Positions 22,787 to 33,902 of a stretch of DNA of 64,000 nt are shown here, in pieces (positions within the stretch are counted from its first letter, which is position 1; every line of letters starts with the position of its first letter). Position numbers and translations under genes: made by a program. The DNA lies in assembly GCA_020081605.1 (NCBI GenBank), contig JAHREC010000045.1:868001-932000 (forward strand). Reading direction: 5' to 3'. The notes below the pieces were generated by a model. That model had not been told where the DNA came from, did no database searches, and saw only the letters and a list, made by a program, of their open reading frames with translations. The stretch comes from Albifimbria verrucaria. Its lineage: Eukaryota; Ascomycota; Sordariomycetes; Hypocreales; Stachybotryaceae.

Positions 22787-25700
22787 GGTTCTGTGGTGTT
22801 CAGAATACCAAGACTGCCGGTTGGGTGTCTGGAAGTAGCATGACAAAAGCTGCGGCCCCTATAACATCTTTCTAGTGCCAAAGTGCCAATTATGGCTCCT
22901 TTTCATGTGCTTGAAGACGCCCCTCCGAGAATATGGCGTCTTTGCAGCAAAACCGACTTGAAGAGCTATCCAACACCGCCAAAGAGTCGGTTTCACTCAG
23001 AGTTGTGCATGGGCACCCTTTCCACATGTCGTTTTTATAATAGTTCTCTTAGAATTCATTTAATTCATTAGATCTGCCCTAGGGTCTATGACTGCACCCA
23101 TGGCCAGGCGTACATAGCTACCATGGAGTGGAGCAGGAATACGGTCCGCTGCAGACAGAAGTAGCGCAAGCCAGGACATAACTTCGTGAAGTCGATGCTT
23201 AGGATCAAAGTTGCTTCATTTGGAGAAGGTAAATAGAAACAGTACGAACGTTAACGATTTCACGCTCCAAGACCGCCTCCGGAACCACATCAGGAGGTGT
23301 CAGTGAGCAATCCTTGCTACGAAAAGAGTTGATCCCGAAGGCGGCACGATTTGAACTCCCATATGCTTGACTTTCATATCCAAAATTAGCTAAGGGGTAA
23401 GAGTCGCCGATCTCAAGAGGTATGTTGACAAATATTGATAGAGGAAATATGTCGGATTCGGACGGCCTTCTGCAATGAATTTGTTTCTATCATTATCGTC
23501 ATTCTGTTGGAACGTTCGATATGGAGCCAACGGCAGGTGAGTATGATCCCCTGCCATTCTGGCGGTATTTACGGTACATCTCGACGATGACATTCTGCGT
23601 TGAGGTTAGGACGAGACGAGGGTTTGAAAGTATGAAGCGGATTCCAGATTTGGACCAGTCGGGTAAGATTTCTGTAGTTGTATGGAAGATAGCGTGACGA
23701 CTTAGTGTGCTCACAAAGACGTATCACGTTTCAACTTTCTCCGGTTTAAACCATCAAGTTACGCGGCACGCAGTATCTTCTCTTTCCGTTCTGACACAAT
23801 TACCAAAATGCCCCACACATCCATTCAAGTAAGATACGGTAAGACCAATCATCATGTTTGTTGTTCCAACAACTTAATTTAGAATGATTTCTTGCCCAAA
23901 TGGCTTCAGAAACAATTGATCTTCGCCTCATCCATACCTATTACATCTGTTGTATCTGAACTGTCTGAGAGCCTCAAACCTCTTATCCGTATCTACAAGA
24001 CCCATTTAGTGGTATTTATAATCATCTACCTTCTCTAAACTGTCGTGGCGATCCATGGCTGTTGTGAACCAGTTCACTGATTCTGATTTAAAGTTGATTT
24101 ACTCATGCTTTGGAGTTGTTGACTGGTAGCCTGAGAGTCAGGCCGGGATTTCAACGAGTCTTCTGCCCGTAGTACATCTTCATCTTGAAGCACCTCACTT
24201 TGTGCGAAGTGCGACTTCAATCAGGGCCATCTTAACAGTACTGTAGGGTACCAGTTTCACTAGCATCTACTGGTTATGGACTGAACTTGGGTTAGTTTCA
24301 AACTAATCAAAACAGATGGAGGCGGAGAGATTAGGTTTTTTTAGCTTTGCTTACTACGAAGGAACCCATCGTCAACTTCCACATGAACCCTGTTAACTGT
24401 TCATGCTTAACGAGTGAGTTTGGCATAATTCTCTGGCAGCAGCGTGGAGCATTCAGATCATTGCCTCTCTTGGTGATGCAGCCCACTTGGATGGTCCACA
24501 CTTTTGACTTGCGGTTGCAACGTGTAGCCAAGCTCGACCATCATAAAACATCTGCGGGCTATGCAACTCGATGATCCACTACTTTACGAATAACCATATG
24601 GCTAGGCACCATCATTTGTGCCACCGACCCAGTTTGTGGGCTGCTTGGCAAAAGGCTTACTTTATCTGGCCGAGACACACGCTTCGATACCACGTATGGA
24701 GGCTTTCCATGAACTAAACCGAACAATCCCAATGCCCTATAGCTCCTGGCATCATTCTAGGTCATTAAACAGCAAGATTGAGTTCTAGGCCTAAGATCTA
24801 AGATTTTAAACGTCTGTCTGGTGTCATCTGTACAACTGTTACTCTGAACTCTTTGGCCTCATCTTGAAAGGCTCGTGGCTAAACTCGTTAGCGCTTCGTA
24901 AGGTCACGAGGCAACGTCTTCTTTACTCTCTTGACCATGTAACCCTACATGATACCAACCACACTGATTGATCTGCAATGTGATTCTATGGTTATGTGCT
25001 GGGTCCCGTCGCGCCTATTTTAGGGACGGAACTTTGATGGTTTGCAATGGACGAGCCGGACCGACTCATCCGCTCTAAAAAGGCGCCGTCGTAGACGCCA
25101 AGCAGGGATCAGAGAAGAGGGTCAGATATTCAGGTGCAACGTGCGACAGAGCTCGTGCGGAAGTAGGACTCGGTTTGTTTCAAGTGGCATTGGGTCCTAC
25201 CGCCTACATGGATCTCTTGGCAGTTTCCAGTACATAAAACAAAGTTACTCCATCCTTCAAACCGACCCTTGTTGAGCTTGCCAAAAACAGAACATCTCAA
25301 CCAAAACATGTGGTGATGGAAACGCACGGCTCTCGTACAGCTCTATCAGCAAGCTTAAGCGGGAAGCCCGGCCCGGAAAGAACAGACACTGCAATTGCTC
25401 ACTAGCGTGTGTCATGGCTGAATTTCTAGCCATAAACCCGACGCGAAGATCTGGATCAGCACCTTATCAAAGACAATAGCGGGTCAAGGCGACTTCAGGG
25501 CCCTGATACATCATCAGCTTCACCGTGAGCTGTCGATAAGCGTCAACACCACAGCCCTGACACCAAGATTGTCTTGCAAGCTGTGTGGATATGCGCTTGG
25601 CGTGCGCGGGTTTCCAAAACATCGAGATCCGCATACAGTGGCTGATCTTGGCGAATTCTGCTATAAAGAACCTTTCCAGACCCTCAACCAAGATTAGAAG

Positions 25701-25908
25701 AAACATGCTCAATTAACCTTTCTGTTCTATCAATCAGTCTTTTCATCTTGCGTGCTGGCCTCGCAAGTCCTGTCGAATTATAAGATACCCATCGCATTGT
25801 CATTTTAAATCGATCAAGCTACTATTACTTAATATCGTGCATTTATCTCGTCAACTTCAAAAGCCCTGACTCCATCCCGAAAACCAACAACAACACCTAA
25901 CCGACATC

Positions 25909-26145
25909 ATGGCCTCTGCTGTTCCTCGAAGCCCTGGCTCCGCTGCCTACCGCCTCTTTCTCCTCACTCATGAGATGACAAAAGCCGGAGCATCAGCATC
26001 ATACGGCGCTGAAAACACCCTTGCCTGGCACAAAAGCGTTGCCTCAATGCCGAACCCGTATCAGTCAAGCCAATCCTCCACTATGCAGCCCAGAAACAGC
26101 GCACCCAAACCAGCAAGCTCGGGGAGTTCACAAAGACTTGGCTAG
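25909..26145 (+). CDS. Small ORF, 78 codons, hypothetical
   Basis: Short frame beginning MASAVPRSPGSAAYRLFLL and ending SSGSSQRLG, rich in Ser, Ala and Pro, without signal peptide or known domain. Support for a real gene is the context: a TATAAAG at 25661-25667, then a C/A-rich leader (AACAACAACACCTAACC) typical of fungal 5' UTRs directly before ACATCATGG, and GC content higher than its surroundings. The codon pattern is even, not strongly biased. It might be the first exon of a longer or degraded gene: reading frames continue to about 26450 in other phases, and an A-run of 13 at 26205-26217 could hide a shift. No function proposed. Confidence 0.3.
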   Translation: MASAVPRSPGSAAYRLFLLTHEMTKAGASASYGAENTLAWHKSVASMPNPYQSSQSSTMQPRNSAPKPASSGSSQRLG

Positions 26146-26660
26146 CCATAAATTGTTTTCATTTGGATTGGCGAGCCAGGACAAGTCAGGAGTTTGCATA
26201 TTGCAAAAAAAAAAAAACCTCAAGCTTGGTGTCCGATGTTCTGCTGGTCGGAATTGGAGCCAAATTCCACACCTACACAATCGCCATACATTTCGGAGCC
26301 CTCACACTGAACAATTTGAGGGCACCGACAAAGGGATGGGTTGAATCGGGCACATCTCGTTCGCGAAACCCCAGGGCCAGAATATTAGTCTTGGCCGAGA
26401 GAAACTTGGGTCATGCAACGGCCAAACGTTCCTCGCTGGGACGGCACTGAAGCTTTCCCATGCAGCTTTGAAAAGTGTTTTCCATGATTTTATCTTTGAT
26501 AAATTGCCGAATTTTAGCGAAGCGTGAAACTGAGCGAAGCATAAACAGAGAAGGCATTGCCTCAACTATAGATATAGAACCATAGAATATATAAATCAAG
26601 TCTACAAAGGAACTCGAAATTTCTCCTACTCAAGAACGCAATACCCATGACTTGAATGTT

Positions 26661-27079
26661 CTAATGATTGAAACCCTCGTTGCTAGAAGATTTTGCAGAA
26701 TCGGGGGCTATCATGGTGACAGGTTGATTGGAAGTGACCCCTGGAGGCGAGGGTTCTTCCTCGTCATCATCGCCGCCGTCATTGTCCGAAGATGCATCTT
26801 CATCCTCGGTATCTGAGCCCTCCTCGCAGAACTTTAGGTAATTTTGATACTCTTCATTCATCCAGCTATCATCGTCAGCCCCTCATCATCCGGTTCATCA
26901 TGTGTATCGTCTTCATCTTCATCATCATTTTCTGTGGGCTTTTCTTGATTTATCTCCCGTTCCTCATGTTTAGCTTGAATCCCTGGCGACGGCGGCTGCA
27001 ATCTTTTCGGGGCCTGGTGAATTCGCAAGCATCGTCGTGTGGTCTCTTGAGACCAGATGGCAAGGGGTCGTATCTGCAC
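26661..27079 (-). pseudogene. Acidic C-terminal protein fragment, frame-broken
   Basis: Two reverse frames overlap around 26858-26861 and become one if one base is added to the G-run (reverse strand) near 26879-26882. The joined part reads from a basic/Pro-rich segment into an Asp/Glu tract (ENDDEDEDDTHDEPDDEG), then WMNEEYQNYLKFCEEG and a second acidic tract, ending SSSNEGFNH. The consistent acidic character on both sides of the join supports a real coding remnant, not chance. No N-terminus, start or splice pattern can be assigned upstream of 27079; further frames up to 27270 are ambiguous. It may be the 3' end of a degraded gene, possibly of a mobile element, or a live gene with unresolved exons. 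No function proposed. Confidence 0.35.
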
Positions 27080-27145
27080 GTGGATCGGCTAGGTTGTCCA
27101 TTATAAATGAGGTATTTTAGGAGAGTATTGACGAACCTGAAGACG

Positions 27146-27168
27146 TATATATATATATATATGTGTGT
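27146..27168. repeat. TA/TG dinucleotide microsatellite
   Basis: Eight TA units followed by three TG units and a TGA. Confidence 0.85.
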
Positions 27169-28721
27169 GATGCGTGTGGTGAGGTGCTCAGAGGTAAATA
27201 GATATTGCTTTTTGGCAGAGGCTGAAGAAGTTGGCGTCTCCGTTATCATGTATCGAAGGTTAGTCATCATAGTGATTTATTGTGTATGGTAAGATGTCAA
27301 GGCTCGACTACCTATAGACCAGGTTCAGGCAGATCTAGACTCGATGTAATTGTCCAAGTAATCGAGTCCCTCGTGTATTAGTGACTCGTATCTACACCTA
27401 TTGGTCTTAAGTTTAGTCTTCTTTTCAATTTCCGGTTGATCCCAAATTTCTAAATGCATGTGACAACGTGTTTGTGAATTGGGTTTTGTGGTTGGCAATA
27501 TAAATTAATCCATGGTTATAGTGGAGGAAGTAGAGAATAATCCAACTCGCGGCATCAATTGACAATGTGTGGAAAGTTGCTTCGTAATTAGAGCAAGGCT
27601 TATGACGCGAAAATCCATGAAATAGCTTTGAAATCATATAGTGACCATTGAATCTCCCAGTTCCTTGTCAGAAATTTTCCATAATATGGCAATCTCCCAG
27701 GCCACAAAGAGTCTTGCATGTGTCGGCTGACACAATAGCAACAGCAATTAGACTTTCGAAGAAGGTACATACAACAGCTGCCAGTGAAAAGAGCGGTGCC
27801 GGCTGATCACGTACCGACACAAGTTAGATTGGAAGCCAGGGTCGAGCATTTGGGCTAGCTACCTATAAGATGAATGAGGTTTAATTGAAGCGTTTCGACA
27901 TGTATTGAAGGCTACCTATAATTACATCCAGCTACGTTGGGATAGAAGTACTTTGGTGAAAAGACGGAGCCGGGTCAAGCTACCACTATTGTGTTTAATT
28001 GCCCAAGGCTGAATGTATGGGGAAGATGACCGTCAATACGGACAACCACCTTGTCCGACGCCTGACAAGGCGTCCAACAAGAAGATGTAAGCGAGTTATC
28101 AGCATGCAAGTCCTTGAAATCCAACAGCGCAGCGCACTCCTACAGGATGCTTACCGTAACCCCACGATTTACCCTTCCCCGACCTAGGTGCGATATTCCG
28201 TTTCTCACCGCCCATTTAAGCAGTTTATTAGTAGCCAAAGAAGGACTCGTTATGAAAATCGCCAAGAGAAACGCATGGCGAATGCAACGTAATCCGCAGT
28301 ACACGCTCTACCCCAGTCGGTCCCGACGGAGAGCTGATAGATGACCGGGAGGCTCCATTGCATTTTAACTCGCGGCTGAGGTGCATACGGTTAACGTCTT
28401 CTAAATTTAATTTTCGGCGCAGCCGACATTTCCCCAATGCAACTCTAAGGACACAAATGCAGAAAAGATGCCACAAATGGAGTTAAGCTGCTTGGAGGGA
28501 GGGTCCCTTTTCTATTACGACCTATTTTGATTCTAGTTTCCTAGATGAACAAGCAGTATCCACCAGCATATAGAGATCTAAGATTTCGGCCACTCCCCGA
28601 TTGAATTCATTACTCAAGCCTAGCGATGCTTTCTTGGCCTTGATTCTGAACAAAATCTTCTCCCTTGGGTTGCTTAGAGAATTGCCATTGAGCTAAGAAA
28701 ACATCACCATTTTCTCCGACC

Positions 28722-29847
28722 ATGTCGGCACAACCCTCCGGCCCAGTTGATACATCGCCGCTAGACTATTCGAACGATGCCACGGCTATGATCATCAGCT
28801 GTTCTATACTCCTCATTCTATCCACCGTTTTCGTAGCCTTACGATTCTGGTCAAAGCGATTAAGTGGCGCCGGTTGGAAGTTGGACGATTGGCTAGTCTT
28901 GTCTGCCCTTGTTTTCCATCACTGTTTCATGGTATCGGGGTTTGTCCTTTTGACAAAGGGCGGCCTTGGGCGGGATATAAGGCTAGTTATCAGGATAATT
29001 CAAACGCTTTGGTCGTTTTCTTTCAGGTACGCAGGACGCAGGCAAGCTTACATTCATCCCACACTGTGTGCTTGCTAACACAGGATACAAATAGTCTCTT
29101 TTCATATCCGCAATCGCTTATGGCTTCAGCTCTTCGCTGGTAAAACTCTCAGTACTTGCCTTCTACTGGAACATCTTTCCAACACGGACAGTGCGTATCG
29201 GTTGCATTATACTTGGTTCCCTGTGCGTTTCGTGGACAGTTTCTATCCAAATCGTCAACTCCCTGTTATGTCGGCCTCTTCAGGCCTTTTGGCATATAGA
29301 GATGCAGGCACTGCCCGAAACCACATGCATTGACCTGATTCTCTACACCCTCGGTAATTCTATCGTCAACTGCATTATCGACTTTGGCACTATTGTACTT
29401 CCTATTCATGAAGTTTCCAAGCTACAAACTTCGGTGCAAAGAAAGATAGGTATCTGCGCCATCTTCCTCTTGGGAAGTTTGTAAGTTAGATGCATTACTT
29501 TCAGTTCCATGAGCCTCTTAACTTACTTGATTTAGGGCATTCGTCTCTAGTCTCGTCCGTACAATAACAACGGGTATTATGATTAGTGAAGGCACAGTCA
29601 ACTTTACGAGTATGTTATTGCAAACTATCTGGACAAGAACAGATGACTAATTCATGTAGAGCAATTTGTTGTCCCGGGTGCAGCAACAATAATTGAGATC
29701 TATGTCGCCATAATAGCCGCATGTCTCCCGACCTTAATGCCTCTTTACCGTAGGCTGCGCTACGGTGTTGCCACAGGCAGTAAGGCGGCTCCTAGTGTGG
29801 AAATATATCATGTTAAAAATGGTGGTCGGCAGTTGGCATCGGTGTAA
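28722..29847 (+). CDS. Fungal rhodopsin-type (PTH11-like without CFEM) 7TM protein
   Basis: Seven-helix plasma-membrane protein of the large fungal rhodopsin-domain family, several of which act as surface sensors. Exons 28722-29026, 29095-29480, 29536-29609 and 29660-29847. Family marks: helix 1 IISCSILLILSTVFVALRFW, then KLDDWLVLSALVF (the DDWL motif), SLVKLSVLAFYWNIFP, a CIDLILYTLGNSIVNCIIDF helix, a VQRKIGICAIFLLGSLAF helix, and a final helix before PLYRRLRYG. One A appears lost near 28978-28980: adding it joins the first exon to the phase-0 junction before SLFISAIAYG. The cytoplasmic tail after the last helix is short (about 30 residues). No extracellular CFEM is present, so binding of a specific ligand cannot be inferred. 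Confidence 0.82.
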
Positions 29848-30193
29848 AGGGATACCCAGTAAAACAGCATTTCATACTTGATATTGACACGTACAAGTAC
29901 ACAACAGTATTCTTATGTAATATTAGCCCAATAGAGGTTTAACTGACAGCGCGTCACAGTTTGGATCATTTCAAGACTTTGTAAACAAATGACAACTGTT
30001 TTGCTATAAGCAAAGTGCAAAAGTATGGGCCAAGGTAAGCTGTGCTAGAGGCATCTTCCGCATTTTATAAACATACAAGCTGCCAAAAGTATCGACTAAA
30101 CCTGAATACTCTGGAGCTTCTTTTGGGAAGATCAGTGTTCCAAAAGATCCGTGTATTATTTAAAAAGTACGACTAAATGGGATCATTTCATCC
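29848..30193. other. Convergent 3' flanks, 7TM gene and P450foxy
   Basis: AT-rich spacer, nothing recognised. Confidence 0.5.
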
Positions 30194-33100
30194 TCAAAAT
30201 ACGTCGACAGCATATCTTTCACGGATAATGCCCAGCCACCACGCATCAATAGCTTGCCCATCTTTTGGTCCGCACCTTGATCTTGCCACGTCCTCATAGA
30301 TTCTCTTGGCGACATCCTTCATACCCTGACTCAGTTCTCTACTGCCACAAACGTAGATACGAGCCCCTTGTCCCACAAGGCCACAACCTCGTCCTTATCA
30401 GCCCACACCTGATCCTGGACATATTTAGAGCCCTGCAATACCTCTGCGCCGTTGCAGATTGGTCGAGAGTATACCCATCGAACTTTGACTGCTCCGGCTT
30501 CTTCCCATTTCGCGAGTTCATCAACATATAATGCTTCCTGTATGTTTCGACAGCCCACGTATAGCAAAGCTGGAGCGAGAATTTGAGAAATGGATGGGTC
30601 GTGACGAATCATTTCAGCTCGATGCTCCACAAACGCTCGAAAAGGAGCGATTCCCGCTCCTGCACAGACCATGATCATTGGAACCAATCTTGGAGTCTTT
30701 GGCGGCTTGAAACGATCTTTTCCAGGTCTGACCAGGGCCTCGAACTTGTCACCAGGCGCGAGTTGGGCCAAGAAACTGGACGTAAGACCGAGCATGGGGA
30801 TTGGTTTTCATCTTGAGTATATTTCAGCGCTGGACGGTTGAGTAGTGACCAAGTAAGTGTGCATTTATAGGGTGAACGCAATGGTGAGGACGAGATAGAG
30901 TATGAGCGAGGTCGAATAAATGGCAGCATTGTGGCTAGTTGATCAAGAGAGATTGATATTGATGGATACGCCACCAAAAGCTGTATAATTGTAGGCGCAG
31001 CGTTTTGAGACGATTCAGACACTCCGTCTGCTATAGCTCCTAATGAGATTTTATCCTCTTTGCTAAGACAATTCTCAACAAGCCTGCGAATGTGCTAGGA
31101 GGTTTATTAGCTAAGAATATTTTTCCACATTGCCAGAATACGTACATGGGCAGCCGCGGGTTGATTGAGCTCAAAACTGCTGAAAATTGACATGATACTA
31201 GGGTCAGCATCTTCACGGCGGCTGACTTTGAAAGCTTGTAACAGTCTATCCAAGTCATCCTGAGAATTTTGGGGGTATACTTCAAGGTAATCTCCAATGT
31301 CGTATGTCGTGCCTTGAGGGAGCTCAAGCTCTATGTGATATTTTGGACGTACGTTGGAGGCCGTCATCTTTTCAACAAGTATTACCTTGACCAGAAGCCT
31401 CTTCGATGATAAAACACCCAAGTCTGGATTGAGAAGGGATGGCGAGAGCATCGATTTGTTGTTGGCAAAAGTTTTACCGTAGAGCTTAGATATACCAGGC
31501 CATAGCTGGTCAGTCTCCCAGCGCTCAAAGTCGCCTAATATATCTCCCTGACTTGCATCAGTAGCTCCGCGCTCCGCAATCAGGGTTGCCCCTTGACTGT
31601 CTAGGAGACGTTGAACCAGAACTGGTGTGATTTGATAGGTATGGAACCAGTCCCCTACAAGGCAAAGGTCAGTTGTTAAAACTCCACGAAATAGGATTGG
31701 AAATCGCTTACGATTACCACACCCGAAGACAGAGTAATCAATTCCGTTAAGGTTCAGATCGTGGGAGTTCTCAAGCCATTCAATGAACTTGATTCCATTT
31801 TCTATTAGAATCGTCAGTACTGTTCATTTGAGATTCAATTTAGTGCGTCTCAAGAATAGTGCTTACCTGGATGCTCTTCGTAGCTTGCAACAAAGAAAAT
31901 GACAGGATGCTGAGTTGGTATGGTGCCAACTGCTTCATCAAGGGATCTTATGATGCATTTGAAACCTCTTTGGAAGGCTGAGACTGCGAATCGCTCAGCA
32001 AGCCCTTTAGAAGTTCCTGTATTTGATCCATAGAACAAAGAAAGGGATCGCATTTCTTTGGTGCTGGAAAGCCTGCTTGATATTTCATCACCACCCAAAG
32101 AAAGATTGGCCTGGGGTGAGCTTAACTGGCTGTTGAACATATCTCTCTGTAAGGACATGATGTCAACGCCCTTGCGTAACTTTGCATGCATGAACAGATC
32201 TCGTGGCTTGAGGCTAAGCGTCTGTTGAATTGAGAGTTTGTAATCTGGATCAGCTAGCTTGAAATCGAATTTCTGGAATAGAAGGGTTGTTGCAAGAATG
32301 ACTTCCTGCATTGCAAAATCTTGACCTGTAACCATGTGTAAGCACATCGTAATTGCAATCACCAATGTCTAATTACCTATGCATGCTCGAGCACCATTTC
32401 CGAATGGCTTCCGGTGGTCAGACTATCATCTTATACCTCAATCATTCCGTTTCAGTGGCTCACCTTCCAACTGTTTTTGGGAAGTGCTCGAAACCTATCC
32501 TCAAGCATTCTTTCTGGTTTAAATTCCTCCGCGTCATCACCGAAGACTCTGGGATCACGATGAAGCTTCGGTGATAAAACGAGCACAGTTTGGTTTCTTC
32601 GAATTGTCCATTTATTCGCCAAAATTACATGGTCTTCAGCCCCTGAATCATTGAGCAGAGGCGAAACTCCCCAAACAGCTGCTGTTGGGTACAGACGTAA
32701 AGATTCTCTTATACAAGCCTTGACGTACTGCAGCTTGCTCAGATGGTCAGCTTTGACGGGGCCTTTGCCCACAACATAATCGATCTCTTGTTGCAACATT
32801 GCATACGCGTCAGGATGAGTGATTAGTAAATAGAACAGGAACGAGAGGAGGCCCGAAGTTGTTTCATGCCCTGCGTTTTCCAAGATCATTAATGCTAAGC
32901 AACAGGGTTACATATTAATGAAGGTGGACTCACCGGCAATTAAAAATGTTATCATGTTGTCAATGACAACTTTGTCATCTAGTTTCTTGCCAGTTAATGG
33001 GTCTCGCCTGTTCAGCATTGCATCAAGTAAATCATTCTTGCCAGCATCTGAGGCATTGGCTCGGCGCTTGGTGATGACCTCAGCCGCTACTTGGTGGATG

Positions 33101-33902
33101 TAGGCATTAGCATCGTCAAAGTTCTGATTGGATGTCCACATGAATGACGTGAGAAATGCAGGTCGGCTCGACCGGGCCTGGGCCTCAACCAAGATAGTTC
33201 TTATGGCTTCAACGAATGAGTCTTGTTCATCTTTGTAGAAGGAATTGAAACGAGTATCCATAGTACACCTTGTTCGTTAGCCCTAATTTGCACCGCGCTT
33301 CTCTGATGCCAAACTCTTACAATGCAATAGTATCGAGTGTGAGACGAGTAAAATCTTCTGTGGCATTAATCAAGCTACTCTCGCCTGCTCTTGCCCATCG
33401 AAGAACTGCTTGTGAAGCGATATCGAGCATTTCTACAGTGACGGGGAAATTAACCTCATGATGACATTTTACCATGGAAAGGCTCTTCACAATCATACCT
33501 GGAAGCATCTCTTGCACTGGTATTGGGCCAAATGCTGGGATGAGGGTTCGATGGGCTACTTCCCATGATTCTTGTCCATGAGGAGCAGTGAAGAGCCCAT
33601 CTGGCGTGACGTTTTGCAGCTGTCTGATGGCACCAATTGGAATCTTTACGAATTCCTTTCGAGAACAGATCTCATTCACTAGTTCTTGACTACTAATAAA
33701 TATCCGATCGTCACCTCCAAGGCGCAGTTTGTAGATGGGTCCTGCGTATTTGCATGTCAGGTACGTCAAGATGTCTGTTACGTATGGCCTTACCGTAGGT
33801 GTTAGCCAATTCCACAAAACAGCGAACAGTATCATTAATGTCAACGTCTCGGAGATTACCAATTACTGGCCAAGCTGGCGGTCCAGGAATTGGTGTTGAC
33901 AT
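30194..33902 (-). CDS. P450foxy-type self-sufficient cytochrome P450/NADPH-P450 reductase fusion (CYP505)
   Basis: Single-chain fatty-acid (omega-1 to omega-3) hydroxylase, the fungal counterpart of bacterial P450 BM3. Nine exons, high ends at 33902, 33741, 33268, 32870, 32407, 32325, 31801, 31654 and 31094. P450 part: opening PIPGPPAWPVIGNL, substrate/I-helix FLIAGHETTSG, ExxR in IRESLRLYP, heme loop FGNGARACIG (spliced across two introns). Linker, then FMN domain LSLFYGSNTGTSKGLAERF, FAD motif RPRSYSISSSP, NADPH site CAGAGIAPFRAF, and C-terminus WLGIIRERYAVDVF. About 1050 residues, full family length. It needs one base restored at the G-run 30796-30799 and one at 30364-30367 (each within a conserved segment). 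There is no N-terminal membrane anchor, as is usual for this family. Likely soluble, using endogenous fatty acids. Confidence 0.93.

Larger units (their letters stand above)
21478..28721. other. Gene-poor 7.2-kb AT-richer region
   Basis: Apart from the items listed separately (T/A tract, small ORF at 25.9 kb, acidic fragment at 26.7-27.1 kb, TA repeat) I recognise no gene. Stops are dense in all frames, as expected for AT-rich or RIP-mutated DNA. I see no terminal repeats, reverse transcriptase, transposase or integrase motif. Confidence 0.5.

Noticed and set aside
22548..22838. Phe/Leu/Tyr-rich frame resembling a membrane protein
   Set aside because: It is the translated T/A microsatellite.
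23335..23365. GATTTGAACTCCC resembling a reverse T-arm
   Set aside because: Flanking bases do not pair as a T-stem and no acceptor stem is present.
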